Origin: CAZVEV01 sp964625865
GTDB taxonomy: Bacteria; Planctomycetota; Phycisphaerae; SM23-33
Assembly (NCBI GenBank): GCA_964625865.1
Contig: CAZVEV010000102.1
Span: 1-18,002, forward strand
Direction: 5' to 3'
Length of the DNA stretch: 18,002 nt
The first letter of the stretch is position 1. Each line of letters begins with the position of its first letter. Below are positions 1-8,318 of this stretch, in pieces. The notes beneath the pieces are model-generated. The model was given only the letters and a program-made list of their open reading frames with translations. It had not been told where the DNA came from and did no database searches. The position numbers were made by a program, and so were the translations under genes.

Positions 1-1
1 C

Positions 2-181
2 TCCAGTGCTTACTCCTCTTTGTCAGCAGGGCGCCCCGGAACTGCGAGCGAGGGATGGATTTATCTGCTGTTCGAAGGCGGAAAGGCCGGACATATGGCA
101 CGATTCAACTTGAGCTGGCTACTCGACGGCGAAAGGACCGGCGAAGGTGAAATCCCTGATTGGGTTAAGACGAAGAATTAG
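2..181 (+). CDS. C-terminal end of a sialidase (BNR-repeat)-like protein, 5' truncated by window edge
   Basis: Reading from base 2, an open frame of 59 codons runs to the TAG at 179-181. It enters from outside the window, so it has no start here. The visible part contains AYSSL near its beginning, then WIYLLFEGGKAGHMARFNLSWL and a polar tail ending DWVKTKN. The order 'YSSL - short loop - I/LYLLFEGG - ARFNLxWL' is the usual ending of bacterial exo-alpha-sialidase/BNR-like beta-propeller proteins, where the last blade closes with an ARFNLxWL strand. If so, the enzyme would release or bind terminal sialic acid, which fits the fucosidase and sulfatase further right. No catalytic residues lie in this fragment, so activity cannot be judged. 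The family call rests on this short tail only; another beta-propeller glycosidase is possible. Confidence 0.55.
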   Translation, partial: SSAYSSLSAGRPGTASEGWIYLLFEGGKAGHMARFNLSWLLDGERTGEGEIPDWVKTKN

Positions 182-201
182 AAGAAGCGAACGATAGCAT
201 G

Positions 202-239
202 GAGTGTATCTCAAAATGCTGTGCATTTTGAAAACACTC
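202..239 (+). terminator. Strong hairpin just after the sialidase-like gene, possible terminator
   Basis: Twenty bases after the stop codon, an outer 6-bp stem (202-207 with 234-239, GAGTGT/ACACTC) is stacked on a 9-bp inner stem (211-219 with 223-231, TCAAAATGC/GCATTTTGA) closed by a TGT loop. A small asymmetric internal loop joins the two stems. Position and symmetry fit a transcript 3' end. No run of T follows, so it is not a canonical Rho-independent terminator. It could instead be an mRNA-stabilising hairpin. Confidence 0.4.
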
Positions 240-340
240 ATGCTCGACGTTAGCCCCCCATAGACAATACGGCATTCCCGTATTCTCTCTGATTCCGCAA
301 TTGCCCACCTCTCTCGCCACCCCGTAGGATTCTCATAGTC

Positions 341-502
341 AAAGTAACTGTCCTCTGTTCTTGTCCTGGTCGGACTCGAAGGCATGGGCGAGGCCGCAGT
401 CCGCAAGGAGGTCCGCGAACCCAAGGCCGCCAACCTGAACTTCCGCAACAGACGCCCCCGGGCGGGGCCGATCGACTTTGCAGGGGGGACAGTCATCTGT
501 TT
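341..502. repeat. Inverted ends (ACTGTCC...GGACAGT) bounding a ~160-bp block
   Basis: AAAGTAACTGTCC at 341-353 faces GGACAGTCATCTGTTT at 487-502. The inner 7 bp are exactly complementary and both arms end in an A/T run on their outer side. Short inverted ends of the form ACTGTCC next to A/T-rich tails are common at borders of small palindromic or IS200/RAYT-mobilised sequences in many bacteria; that is family knowledge, not proof here. The interior encodes nothing recognisable. It may be a decayed element or chance. Confidence 0.25.
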
Positions 503-646
503 CTACGGCGGCGTCCGGTGTTTTACTGTTTTGTCCGGCCGGTCCGGCGGGGGTTGGCGGGGTTAAATGTATCGGTAGTGCGCTTCGGTCGCGGCGTTGG
601 GGTCCGGCGGCCGGGGCGAGGCCGACGTGCGGACCCCGGGAGAGAG

Positions 647-1570
647 ATGATGAACACGATGATGCGGTTGGCGGCCGCCGGGGCGCTGGTGGGGGCGGTG
701 TGGGCTGCCGCCGGGCCCGCACAGGCCCGCGACGAGGACAAGGCCAAGCGCCTGGTTGACCAGCGCGTCAAGTCGCTGGCGCGCAAGTACCGCGTGACCG
801 ACGCCCAGCGGGCGCAGTTGGCCAAGATCGGCGCGGCGCAGGCCCGCGTGCTGGCCGACCTCGACCGCAAGAACGGCGCCAAGGGCAAGGACCTCCAGCG
901 GAGAATCGACCCCCTGCAGGCGAAGCTGCTGGCCCTGAAGAAGCAGACGACGGACCTGAACGACCAGTTGCGAGCGCTGCAGGACGAGATGGGCAAGCTC
1001 GAGGCCAGCCGTAAGGCCCTTCTCCGGGCCCAGACGGCCAAACTCGAAGCGGTGATCACCGAGCAGCAGCGTGTGGTGCTGATGGGCAACGAGATGATCC
1101 GTCGACACGTTCGCTCGATCTGGGACGAGATTGACGACGGCAAGCGGGAGAAGGTGACGCGCGCGACCCAGGAGGCCGCCCGGACGATCCTTCGCGCCGA
1201 GCCCGAGACGCGGCGCGAGGTCGAGCAGACCGTCACGAAGCAACTGACGGCCTCGCTGGTGAAGATCATCGGCCCGGCGATGACTGAGGCACTGCGTCAG
1301 GAGGCGATCACCAAGGCCGTCAACGCGTATCGCCGCGTGGAGTTGACCGACGAGCAGCGTGAGAAGATCTACACCCTGACCGAGGAGTTTGCCGTCCGGC
1401 AGGCCAAGCGCCAGGAGAAGGTCGCGGCGCTCGAGGAGCAGGTCAAGGCCCTGCGGGCCGAGCAGTCGAACAAGGCCGCCGCGGCGTTGAAGCAGAAGAT
1501 CATCGACACCGTCCTGACCGACGAGCAGCGCGAGAAGTTCAAGCCCAAGACAGGGAAACCCAAGACGTAA
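647..1570 (+). CDS. Secreted coiled-coil protein with LTDEQR motifs (Spy/LTxxQ-like), unknown function
   Basis: A 307-residue protein. Residues 1-28 form a signal peptide: a Met-rich start, Arg7, a hydrophobic Ala/Val/Gly core and an AQA cleavage site before RDED. The remainder is highly charged and helical. A heptad-like Leu/Lys/Glu coiled coil covers about residues 75-140, and VTDAQR (50-55), LTDEQREK (233) and LTDEQREK (290) recur. These resemble the LTxxQ signature of periplasmic Spy/CpxP-type chaperone-stress proteins and related planctomycete proteins, but the protein is about twice the length of Spy and I see no direct homology. Start chosen at 647, where GGGAGAGAG lies immediately upstream and the signal peptide begins; ATGs at 650, 659 and 662 are alternatives. 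The frame stays open upstream to 518 but that extension is Arg/Gly-rich and not secretory. It converges with the giant gene on the other strand. The function is not recognised. Confidence 0.75.
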   Translation: MMNTMMRLAAAGALVGAVWAAAGPAQARDEDKAKRLVDQRVKSLARKYRVTDAQRAQLAKIGAAQARVLADLDRKNGAKGKDLQRRIDPLQAKLLALKKQTTDLNDQLRALQDEMGKLEASRKALLRAQTAKLEAVITEQQRVVLMGNEMIRRHVRSIWDEIDDGKREKVTRATQEAARTILRAEPETRREVEQTVTKQLTASLVKIIGPAMTEALRQEAITKAVNAYRRVELTDEQREKIYTLTEEFAVRQAKRQEKVAALEEQVKALRAEQSNKAAAALKQKIIDTVLTDEQREKFKPKTGKPKT

Positions 1571-1617
1571 GCGCCGGGCGCAACTCGCTTGCGCGCGGGG
1601 GAGAGGCGTATTCGGAA

Positions 1618-1746
1618 GACGCCAAGAAGCAAGCTGGATCGTCAAGCCCCCCCAAGATGTCACAGGGGGTTCCGCGCACAGAGGACGCAACAGCGCCCTC
1701 CCGCCCCCCCCACACGCCCGCGCGACGCAACTTGTTTCTTGGCGTC
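1618..1746. repeat. 16-bp inverted repeat arms in convergent spacer
   Basis: GACGCCAAGAAGCAAG at 1618-1633 and its complement at 1731-1746 match at 15 of 16 positions and are separated by 97 bases. The enclosed part is C/G-homopolymer-rich. It includes a run of seven C's (1647-1653) facing a run of five G's (1665-1669), resembling the hairpin repeat seen at 9597-9648. The arms could be the ends of a small mobile element or part of a 3'-end structure shared by the two converging transcripts. Confidence 0.4.
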
Positions 1747-1774
1747 GTGTTGCGGGTTACGCGCACCGCTCGCC

Positions 1775-1811
1775 TGCACGCGGAACGGATTGCATGTTCG
1801 TTCCGCGTGCA
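1775..1811. terminator. 12-bp perfect inverted repeat, possible bidirectional terminator
   Basis: TGCACGCGGAAC (1775-1786) and its exact complement (1800-1811) enclose a 13-base loop. An outer pair CGTGTTGC (1746-1753)/GCAACACG (1809-1816) overlaps it and offers an alternative fold. It sits 28 bases beyond the stop codon of the giant minus-strand gene and between two converging genes, where a bidirectional terminator would be expected. There is no T tract on either strand. Confidence 0.4.
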
Positions 1812-1839
1812 ACACGTCCCGCGCCCTACCGCCTACCGC

Positions 1840-4800
1840 TCACCGCTTCGGCGGGGCTGCTTCGCGGACGACCGCGCCGTGGACGGGGCTCAGGATCAGA
1901 ATCGCCAGCCGTGAGACGCGGTCGATCTCGTTGGTGTTCAGCGAGGTGTAGTCGAACCGGCCTCGCAGGTCGGTGTAGCCGTCCTTGTAGAACTTCACGC
2001 GCCCGTCCGTGCCGCGGGCGTAGACCTTGACGTAGGCCTTGGCCACCGCCTTGGCGCCGTCGGCCTGCGTGACGCGAACCTGCCCGTAGTTCTCGATGAC
2101 CTGGACGGCCAGCGCGTTGGAATAGTACGCCTGCGACTTGGTCACCCCGCCGGCGACGATCTCGATCATCACGTTGGCCGTCCCGAACCGCTTGGGCAGG
2201 TCGATCGTCAGCGTCTGGGGCCCTTCGCCGCGCTTCAACTTCACCACGTCGGACTGGTTCGGCTTGATGTAGGAGAACTGGCCCGAGAACTTCCCGACGA
2301 ACGGCTGGCGCGAGAACAGCAGTTCGATGTCCATCAGGTAGTAGTTGATGCGACAGGTGTCGAGGTTCTGGTGGGTCAGCTTGATCTTCTTGTCCGCGAC
2401 GGTCAGCTCGAAGCTGGGGGCCGTCGCAGCCAGCCGGGCCTGGACCTGCGCCCGGTCCTCGGGGTCGATCACCTTGGCCGCCTTGCCGTCGATCTCGTCG
2501 GCCTGTGCGAGCACGGCGGCGTACACGTTCCGCCAGCGATCGACGGGATACTCGGCATACTTCGTGGCGATGGCCCGGGCGGCCTTGACGTCGGCGCGGT
2601 AGAACGCGATGTACGCCGTGAAGTAATCGTGCTGGATCTGCGTGGGCAGCTTCTTCGGATCAACGCGTTCGAAGAACGCCAGCGCCTCGGCCACCCGGTC
2701 CTGCAGCAGCATGTAGTACGTGACGGCCATCAGGTCCGTGTCGTCGAGCTTCTCACGATACGTCAGGACCTTCATCAGCCGCATGTACTGGGCGTAGAAG
2801 CGGTGGTTGACGATCTTGCGGCGGCGTCCGAGCTGGTGGCGCCGGGCGTTGACCAGCGGGCTGTACTCCATGTGCTGGTACGTCCGCCGCTCGACCGGGT
2901 CGATCGTCAGCAGCTTCGTGTCGATGTACATGCCGCACCCGTTGGCGTACGAGCTGTGCTTGAGGAACTCGCGTGCGGCGACGAGCACGTTGTGCTTCAG
3001 GCCGTACGACCACAGCGTCTGGTGATACGCGTGGCGCGTCGTCAGCAGGTCGATGACCTTCCTGAAGTACGCCGCGTCTTTCATGCGCCACGCGATGCGC
3101 CCCAGGTCGATGCGCCCGAGGTTGTGCGTGTTGAGGAACTCGACGACCTGCTCGGGCGTCCCGTGCTGCGAGATGTAGTCCCAACTGGTCTTGTCGACCT
3201 TCGTGAGCGTCTCGACGACGTTCAGGACGAACGGCGGGGCGAAGGCGATGAGCTTCTCGTTCTTCGACACGTGGACCGGGTAGTGGCGGTAGCGTCCCTT
3301 GGCGGGGAAGTAGAAGTAGTAGTCCATCCTCTGCGTGCTGAACGGCTGGAGTTGTATGTGGACGCTGCGGGTGGCGCGGCCGTTCAGGACGGGCATGGCC
3401 CCGCGGGGGATCTGGAGCAGGACGTCGAGCTTCTGGCGCGACGAGGTGGGATTGGTGATGACGACCTGGCAGCCGTAGACGACGTGGACGAGGAACTCCT
3501 CGGTCACGTACTTGTCGAACCGCTCGTTGTTGACGTGGCGGTAGCGGTCGTTGTGGCGGAAGAAGTTCTGGCTGACCAGGATGGGGGTCTTCTCGCCCGC
3601 GGGGTCGGCGGGTTTGATCTCCTTGTGGAAGATCACCATCCCGCTGCCGGCTTTCAGGCTGAAGGTCTCGCCGTCGGCTTTCGGCTCGTGCTTGCCGGGG
3701 ACGAAGGGCAGGTCGAGGACCGACAGGGCGAACATCATCTCGGGGAAGTTGCGGGTGGCCTCGGCGAGGTTGCGTGAGAAGAACTTGCCCTTCTTCCGTC
3801 CGTGTGCGGCGTAGTCTTTCCAGAACGCGTTGACGGTGATCAGCGAGGCGTTCTGGGACTCGATAGGCAGGTGGTAGTAGTTGTTCTCGACCCATTCCTT
3901 GGTCTTGTCGAGCTTCTGGTAGAACCGGCGGGACGCGGTGCGCTTCTTCTTGTCTTCGGCAAAGTACTTGCCCCTCTTGCCCGCGACCCGGCTGTCGAGG
4001 GACTTATCCTCGTCGGCCGCGGCTTCGGATTCCTCCTTCAGCTCCGCAAGCTTGTCGGCGCGGTCCTTGTTGGACTCGCGTCGCGACCGTCCGGGCGGCG
4101 CGGGCTTGGGGGTCGGGGTTTTGGTGGCAGGCCTGGGGCCCGCGGCAACGCCGGCGCCGTCACCCTTGCCTTCGCCCGGGGCCCGCCCGAGGCGCTTCTG
4201 GTAGTTGACGATGCGCTCGAGGTTCCGCTTCTCGGCGGCTTCGTCGAAACCGAACCGATCGCCGGTATCGAGACTCGAGCCTTTCAGCGCCGTGCGGAAC
4301 AGATGGTTGAACCGCTCGATGTTGGGCGGGATCAGGTCATACAGTTCCTTGACGTGCCGCCCCGTATGCGCGTCCTCGCCCTGGATGCGCTGGGCCAGCA
4401 GGATCCGCTCGACGATGTTAAGCCGCGCGTATCGCCACGGCTCGAGGTACCCCCGCAGGTCGTCGCCCAGCAGGACGTGGTCCATGAAGGTCTTGTCCTT
4501 CTTGTTTCGCATGTAGGGCAGGACCACGGCGTCGAAGAACTTGCGGTCCTTCTTGTACAGGAAGTAGTTCAGTTCGTGGCAGGCGTACTTGGAGTACTTC
4601 TCGCGCTTCTGGGCGTCGGTCATCTTGGGCCAGCCCAGGATGAACCCGAACTCCACCAGCGTCGAGCTGCCGCTCAGCGTCACCTGCAGGCCGTACACGC
4701 GGGCGAGGCTGTCATATTCCTGGAAGCGGGCGGTGGCGATGTCGGTGAGCTTGAACGTCTCGCCCGCGGGCACCACGGAGATCTGCTTCTTCTCGGCGAA

Positions 4801-7800
4801 GTGGCCCTTGGGATCCAGGCCCGCGATCAGGAACAGGTCCTTGAACGCCATCTTCTGCTCGTCCAGCGCGATCTCGCGATAGACCGCGTTTTCCGGATCG
4901 ACGGCCACCACGTGAATCTGGTGGTGGGCGCCGAGGTCCTTGCGGTCGATGGTGACCACGCCGTCTTTGTCGGCGCGGAGGTTCAGCAGGACGGCCGTCG
5001 CTTCGCTGAGGAAGTCGAGGTTCGCGAAGTTGCCCGCCGCGGGGGCGGGCTTGGCCTTGCTCTTGCCCCCGAACCGTCTCCCACCGCCGCCGGTTCCGGT
5101 CCTGCCATAGCCCTCGCCGGTCAGCGCGACCTGCTTGCCCGCGTCGGTTTTGCGGATGGCCCAGGGGTTCAGCAGCAGTTCGGGGCGCTTGAGCATGTTG
5201 CCCGGGAAGATCGTCGCGTGCTTGCGGTCGAGGATGTAGCGGTACTCGTCGCCGATGTTCCGCCCGGCGATATAGCGCGACTCGGCCTGGGCGAGCGTGA
5301 TGGCGGTCGGCTCGGAATAGCCGAGCCGGTCCAGGTTCCCGTACGCCGAATACTCGGGCAGGTAGCGCGTGGCGAACACGTGGACGCGGACGAACTTCGT
5401 GGCATTCTTGAGTCGGACGGTGACGGCCTTCGCGTCGGCGGTTACCGAGGCGATCTGGAGCGGCGTGGGGTTGCGGACCTCGAGATGGCGCGTCGCCGAC
5501 AGCGCGTATTCGCCCCGCGTCCGGCCCGCGGTCAGGCGGATGCGGATGCGCGTGGCGCTGGGCTTGATCAGCAGGTCGTAGTCGCCGGCGGGCAGGTCGC
5601 TGACGGTGACAAAGCCGTCGCGAATCGACAGCGCCGCGAACCGGTCGGCCTCGAAGGTGGACCCGCGGAGTTCCAGCAGCGACAGTTCGCTCCGATCGGC
5701 CTTGGCCAGCGCGCCCATGTACGGCAGGGAGATCGCCTGGCCGGCCCGCCCGTGGACACTGGCCGGATAGCTGTGACGGTCGGTCGGCAGGTGCCACGTG
5801 TGCCCCGTCCCCTCGGGCCCCTTGGCGGTGATGCGGTCTATGTCCGCCAGGGCCCCCAGTGCGATCCGCCCATTCTTGTCGGTCTGCAGCGACACGTGCA
5901 CCAGGTCGCGGAAGTCGCGGTGCTTTATCGTGAACTGGACCGGCCGGTCGGCCCGCGCCTCGCCGGTCTTGCCGAGCAGTTCCAGCACGTAGGCGCCCTT
6001 GACGTGCATCAGGTGCAGGTCCTCGACCTTCTCGGTCCGATCGATCTGGTTCAGCGCGAACGTCGCCGAGGCCGACAGGTCCTGCTTCTTGTTGAGGCTC
6101 ATGTTCTGGACCTTGGCCTTGAGCACGAAGCTGATCCTGCTCAGGCGCCGCGGGACCTGGAACTCGTAGGTCGACTCGGCGTCCTCGTGCAGTGTGAAGT
6201 CCGGGACGTCCTTCGTCGTCGCCACGCCGTCGTGGTCGACCGACGTGATGACCAGCGTGGGCTCCTCGAGGACCGACAGGGTCACCTGCTCGCCGTTCAG
6301 CGCCAGCGCGGGCCTGACGACCACCCGGGCCGTCGCGCGGTTCAGCAGGGCTTCGCGGTCAACGTAGATCCCCGCCTGCAACTGGTAGCTCTCCGACTGG
6401 TGGGCAAAGCGGTCGAGGCACGCCAGGGAACCGGCAGCGAGGATGATCTGCTGCGTGCCCGGCCGCGTGGAAAACGGGACCGCGATCGTGCCGTCATCGG
6501 CGTCGGCTTTGTACTCGTGACCGGCCATGTGGAGCGTCGCGTCGCGAACGGGACGATTGGCCTCGTCGAGAATCGTAAACACGTGTCCGGCCGTGCTCGT
6601 TCGGGACAGGAATCGCAGCTTGCCCTTCCGCACCAGGGCCCGGCTGGACCGCCCGTTGCCGATGAACTCGATCACGTACGTGCCGCGCGTGTTCAACTCC
6701 GGAAACGTGAACGTCCGCGCCACGCGCCGGATCGGCGGCTCGGCGTACTTGACGACTTTCTCGCTGTTGGCAACCAGGCCGTCCAGCGTGATGTCCGTGT
6801 CGACCTCTCGCCCGTTCTCGCGATAGTAGTTCATCGCGTTGATCTCGAAGACCTTGACCAGGAGCGTCTTGACGTTCTTGACGTTCAGGCCGAGTTTGAC
6901 CGGCTCGTCGACGCCGAACAGCGTCTTGTTGGTGTAGGCGAAGTCCAGGTCCACGCGTTCGGTCAGGGCCTTGAAGTCGCCCGGATGGGTGGAGTACCAC
7001 TGCTCGGCGTCGCCCAGGCCCAGGACGGCTTTGGTCTCGGCGAACACGGCGCGGAGATACGTGTCCTTGAGGTACGTCATGTAGGGTTTGTAGCTGTCCT
7101 CGGTGGCGAAGAAGTGCATCAGGTAGCTGCGGATCAGCGGCTCGTCATTGCCGGTCGGCGGCAGGACGGTGTAGCGGCTGTAGTTGGCACGGAGGTTGAC
7201 CCAGTACTGGCGGCGCGACTTGGCGTGGATGTAGTCGTGGCGGGCGTAGACGGCGCTGCGGGGCAGGGCGACATAGGCCATGAACCGGTCCTTGTCGTAC
7301 GTGCCCAGCGCGCGGTCGTGGACGAGGCGCTGGTAGAGCACGTGGGCCTTCAGCGAGTTGTGCACGGGGGCCAGCCGGCTGACGAACGCCCAGAGGCGGT
7401 CGAGGTACGCCTCGCGCGCCTTGGTGTCGTGCTTGAGGTCCACGTCCCACCCCGGGCGCAGCTTGGTCAGGTACGTGTTGACGAAGTTGCTCTGGTTCAG
7501 CAGGTCGGCCTTGAGCTTCAGGCACGCCTCGAGTTGGGGCGTCAGCAGTTGGGCGTGGATCTTGTGCGAGCCGAAGTGGCGGCTGTATTTATAGTTCAGG
7601 TCGTCGACGACGAGTTTGGGCAGGTTCGCGTGGTCGGGCCTGGCCAGGCGGCTGAGCAGGTGGCGCCGGCGGTCAGCCGAGAGGTTCATCTTGATCACCC
7701 AGTCCAGGGCTGCATCCTCGAACCCGCTGACCGTGCGGCTGTGCAGCGCGAAGGCCCGCTTGGTCAGCGTCTCGCGACTGATGATGTTGGGGTTGAGGCT

Positions 7801-8196
7801 GGTCGGCAGGGCGCTCTTTCTGCCGAGCGTTTCGCGCTGGTGGTTGAAGCGCAGGTTCAGGCGATGGGTGATGTGGGCCAGCGCCTTGGCCGGGTCCTTG
7901 TCGTAGCGCAGGAGGGCCTGCCGGTCCTCGATCTCCCGCACCAGGGACGTCCGCGTGTGGTAGCGCTTGACCCACGCCGCCAGCGTCTTGTCGACCTGGT
8001 CAAGCTCGCCGCGGTTCTGGTGGTACAGGCAGGTGTAGTAGTAATACTCGTGCGTGCCGGGGATCAGCCGCTTGAGGACCTCCGCGCGGTCCTTGGCCAG
8101 CGAGAACTCCTCGACGAAACCGATCTCGCCCGTCGCCGCGAGGCCCGTTGCCGACGCGACCGCCATCACCGTCAGAATCATCGTCATACGCTTCAT
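1840..8196 (-). CDS. Giant (2,118-residue) exported multidomain protein, family not recognised, macroglobulin-like beta domains suspected
   Basis: Start set at 8196: AAGGAG (8204-8209 on the minus strand) lies 7 bases upstream, and the product then begins MKRMTMILTVMAVASATG, a signal peptide of about 22 residues. A longer in-frame ATG at 8277 would bury this signal. Regions I can see: an N-terminal helical part with LIPGTHEYYYYTCLYHQN near residue 50 and NLRFNHQRE near 115; beta-rich repeated segments from about 425 to 1,020 (GVDEPVKLGL, TRGTYVIEF, LPAGDYDLLI) that recall MG/carboxypeptidase-regulatory-like sandwiches; a Gly/Lys linker near 1,037; a Pro/Lys/Glu-rich charged linker at about 1,330-1,430; a beta segment with VVITNPTSSRQKLDVLLQIP near 1,580; a helical TPR-like part at about 1,820-1,900; and a C-terminal sandwich with FYKDGYTDLRGRFDYTSL ending EAAPPKR. 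No thioester CGEQ motif, protease triad, anchor or C-terminal membrane helix is visible, so it is not a standard alpha-2-macroglobulin. It is probably periplasmic or extracellular. The gene is certain; the function is unknown. Confidence 0.88.
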   Translation of the reverse strand: MKRMTMILTVMAVASATGLAATGEIGFVEEFSLAKDRAEVLKRLIPGTHEYYYYTCLYHQNRGELDQVDKTLAAWVKRYHTRTSLVREIEDRQALLRYDKDPAKALAHITHRLNLRFNHQRETLGRKSALPTSLNPNIISRETLTKRAFALHSRTVSGFEDAALDWVIKMNLSADRRRHLLSRLARPDHANLPKLVVDDLNYKYSRHFGSHKIHAQLLTPQLEACLKLKADLLNQSNFVNTYLTKLRPGWDVDLKHDTKAREAYLDRLWAFVSRLAPVHNSLKAHVLYQRLVHDRALGTYDKDRFMAYVALPRSAVYARHDYIHAKSRRQYWVNLRANYSRYTVLPPTGNDEPLIRSYLMHFFATEDSYKPYMTYLKDTYLRAVFAETKAVLGLGDAEQWYSTHPGDFKALTERVDLDFAYTNKTLFGVDEPVKLGLNVKNVKTLLVKVFEINAMNYYRENGREVDTDITLDGLVANSEKVVKYAEPPIRRVARTFTFPELNTRGTYVIEFIGNGRSSRALVRKGKLRFLSRTSTAGHVFTILDEANRPVRDATLHMAGHEYKADADDGTIAVPFSTRPGTQQIILAAGSLACLDRFAHQSESYQLQAGIYVDREALLNRATARVVVRPALALNGEQVTLSVLEEPTLVITSVDHDGVATTKDVPDFTLHEDAESTYEFQVPRRLSRISFVLKAKVQNMSLNKKQDLSASATFALNQIDRTEKVEDLHLMHVKGAYVLELLGKTGEARADRPVQFTIKHRDFRDLVHVSLQTDKNGRIALGALADIDRITAKGPEGTGHTWHLPTDRHSYPASVHGRAGQAISLPYMGALAKADRSELSLLELRGSTFEADRFAALSIRDGFVTVSDLPAGDYDLLIKPSATRIRIRLTAGRTRGEYALSATRHLEVRNPTPLQIASVTADAKAVTVRLKNATKFVRVHVFATRYLPEYSAYGNLDRLGYSEPTAITLAQAESRYIAGRNIGDEYRYILDRKHATIFPGNMLKRPELLLNPWAIRKTDAGKQVALTGEGYGRTGTGGGGRRFGGKSKAKPAPAAGNFANLDFLSEATAVLLNLRADKDGVVTIDRKDLGAHHQIHVVAVDPENAVYREIALDEQKMAFKDLFLIAGLDPKGHFAEKKQISVVPAGETFKLTDIATARFQEYDSLARVYGLQVTLSGSSTLVEFGFILGWPKMTDAQKREKYSKYACHELNYFLYKKDRKFFDAVVLPYMRNKKDKTFMDHVLLGDDLRGYLEPWRYARLNIVERILLAQRIQGEDAHTGRHVKELYDLIPPNIERFNHLFRTALKGSSLDTGDRFGFDEAAEKRNLERIVNYQKRLGRAPGEGKGDGAGVAAGPRPATKTPTPKPAPPGRSRRESNKDRADKLAELKEESEAAADEDKSLDSRVAGKRGKYFAEDKKKRTASRRFYQKLDKTKEWVENNYYHLPIESQNASLITVNAFWKDYAAHGRKKGKFFSRNLAEATRNFPEMMFALSVLDLPFVPGKHEPKADGETFSLKAGSGMVIFHKEIKPADPAGEKTPILVSQNFFRHNDRYRHVNNERFDKYVTEEFLVHVVYGCQVVITNPTSSRQKLDVLLQIPRGAMPVLNGRATRSVHIQLQPFSTQRMDYYFYFPAKGRYRHYPVHVSKNEKLIAFAPPFVLNVVETLTKVDKTSWDYISQHGTPEQVVEFLNTHNLGRIDLGRIAWRMKDAAYFRKVIDLLTTRHAYHQTLWSYGLKHNVLVAAREFLKHSSYANGCGMYIDTKLLTIDPVERRTYQHMEYSPLVNARRHQLGRRRKIVNHRFYAQYMRLMKVLTYREKLDDTDLMAVTYYMLLQDRVAEALAFFERVDPKKLPTQIQHDYFTAYIAFYRADVKAARAIATKYAEYPVDRWRNVYAAVLAQADEIDGKAAKVIDPEDRAQVQARLAATAPSFELTVADKKIKLTHQNLDTCRINYYLMDIELLFSRQPFVGKFSGQFSYIKPNQSDVVKLKRGEGPQTLTIDLPKRFGTANVMIEIVAGGVTKSQAYYSNALAVQVIENYGQVRVTQADGAKAVAKAYVKVYARGTDGRVKFYKDGYTDLRGRFDYTSLNTNEIDRVSRLAILILSPVHGAVVREAAPPKR

Positions 8197-8230
8197 GGGA
8201 ATGCTCCTTCGCAGAATCATGTTGTTCGCC

Positions 8231-8263
8231 ACGTGCGGTTCGGCGCGCACCGCTTCCGCACGT
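8231..8263 (-). promoter_or_regulatory. Dyad in the leader of the giant gene
   Basis: ACGTGCGG (8231-8238) and CCGCACGT (8256-8263) are perfectly complementary with 17 bases between them. The dyad lies 34-67 bases upstream of the start codon at 8196 and ahead of its ribosome-binding site. An inner alternative GCGGT/ACCGC pairing exists. A second small dyad GGTTCC/GGAACC lies at 8291-8312. Either could be an operator or a leader hairpin. No convincing -35/-10 pair was found here. Confidence 0.25.
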
Positions 8264-8318
8264 TCCGTTCGACGCATACCCCCCGCTCGAGGTTCCGCGA
8301 AAACAGGGAACCCTTGTC

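Larger units (their letters stand above)
182..646. other. Non-coding spacer between sialidase-like gene and coiled-coil protein gene
   Basis: About 465 bases without a convincing gene. The left part, to about 340, is less GC-rich than the rest. It holds the 202-239 hairpin and a block bounded by inverted ACTGTCC (347-353) and GGACAGT (487-493). Short frames on both strands across 340-570 show only Arg/Gly/Pro/Ala-rich composition typical of non-coding GC-rich DNA. No clear -35/-10 pair with normal spacing was found ahead of the gene at 647. Confidence 0.5.
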
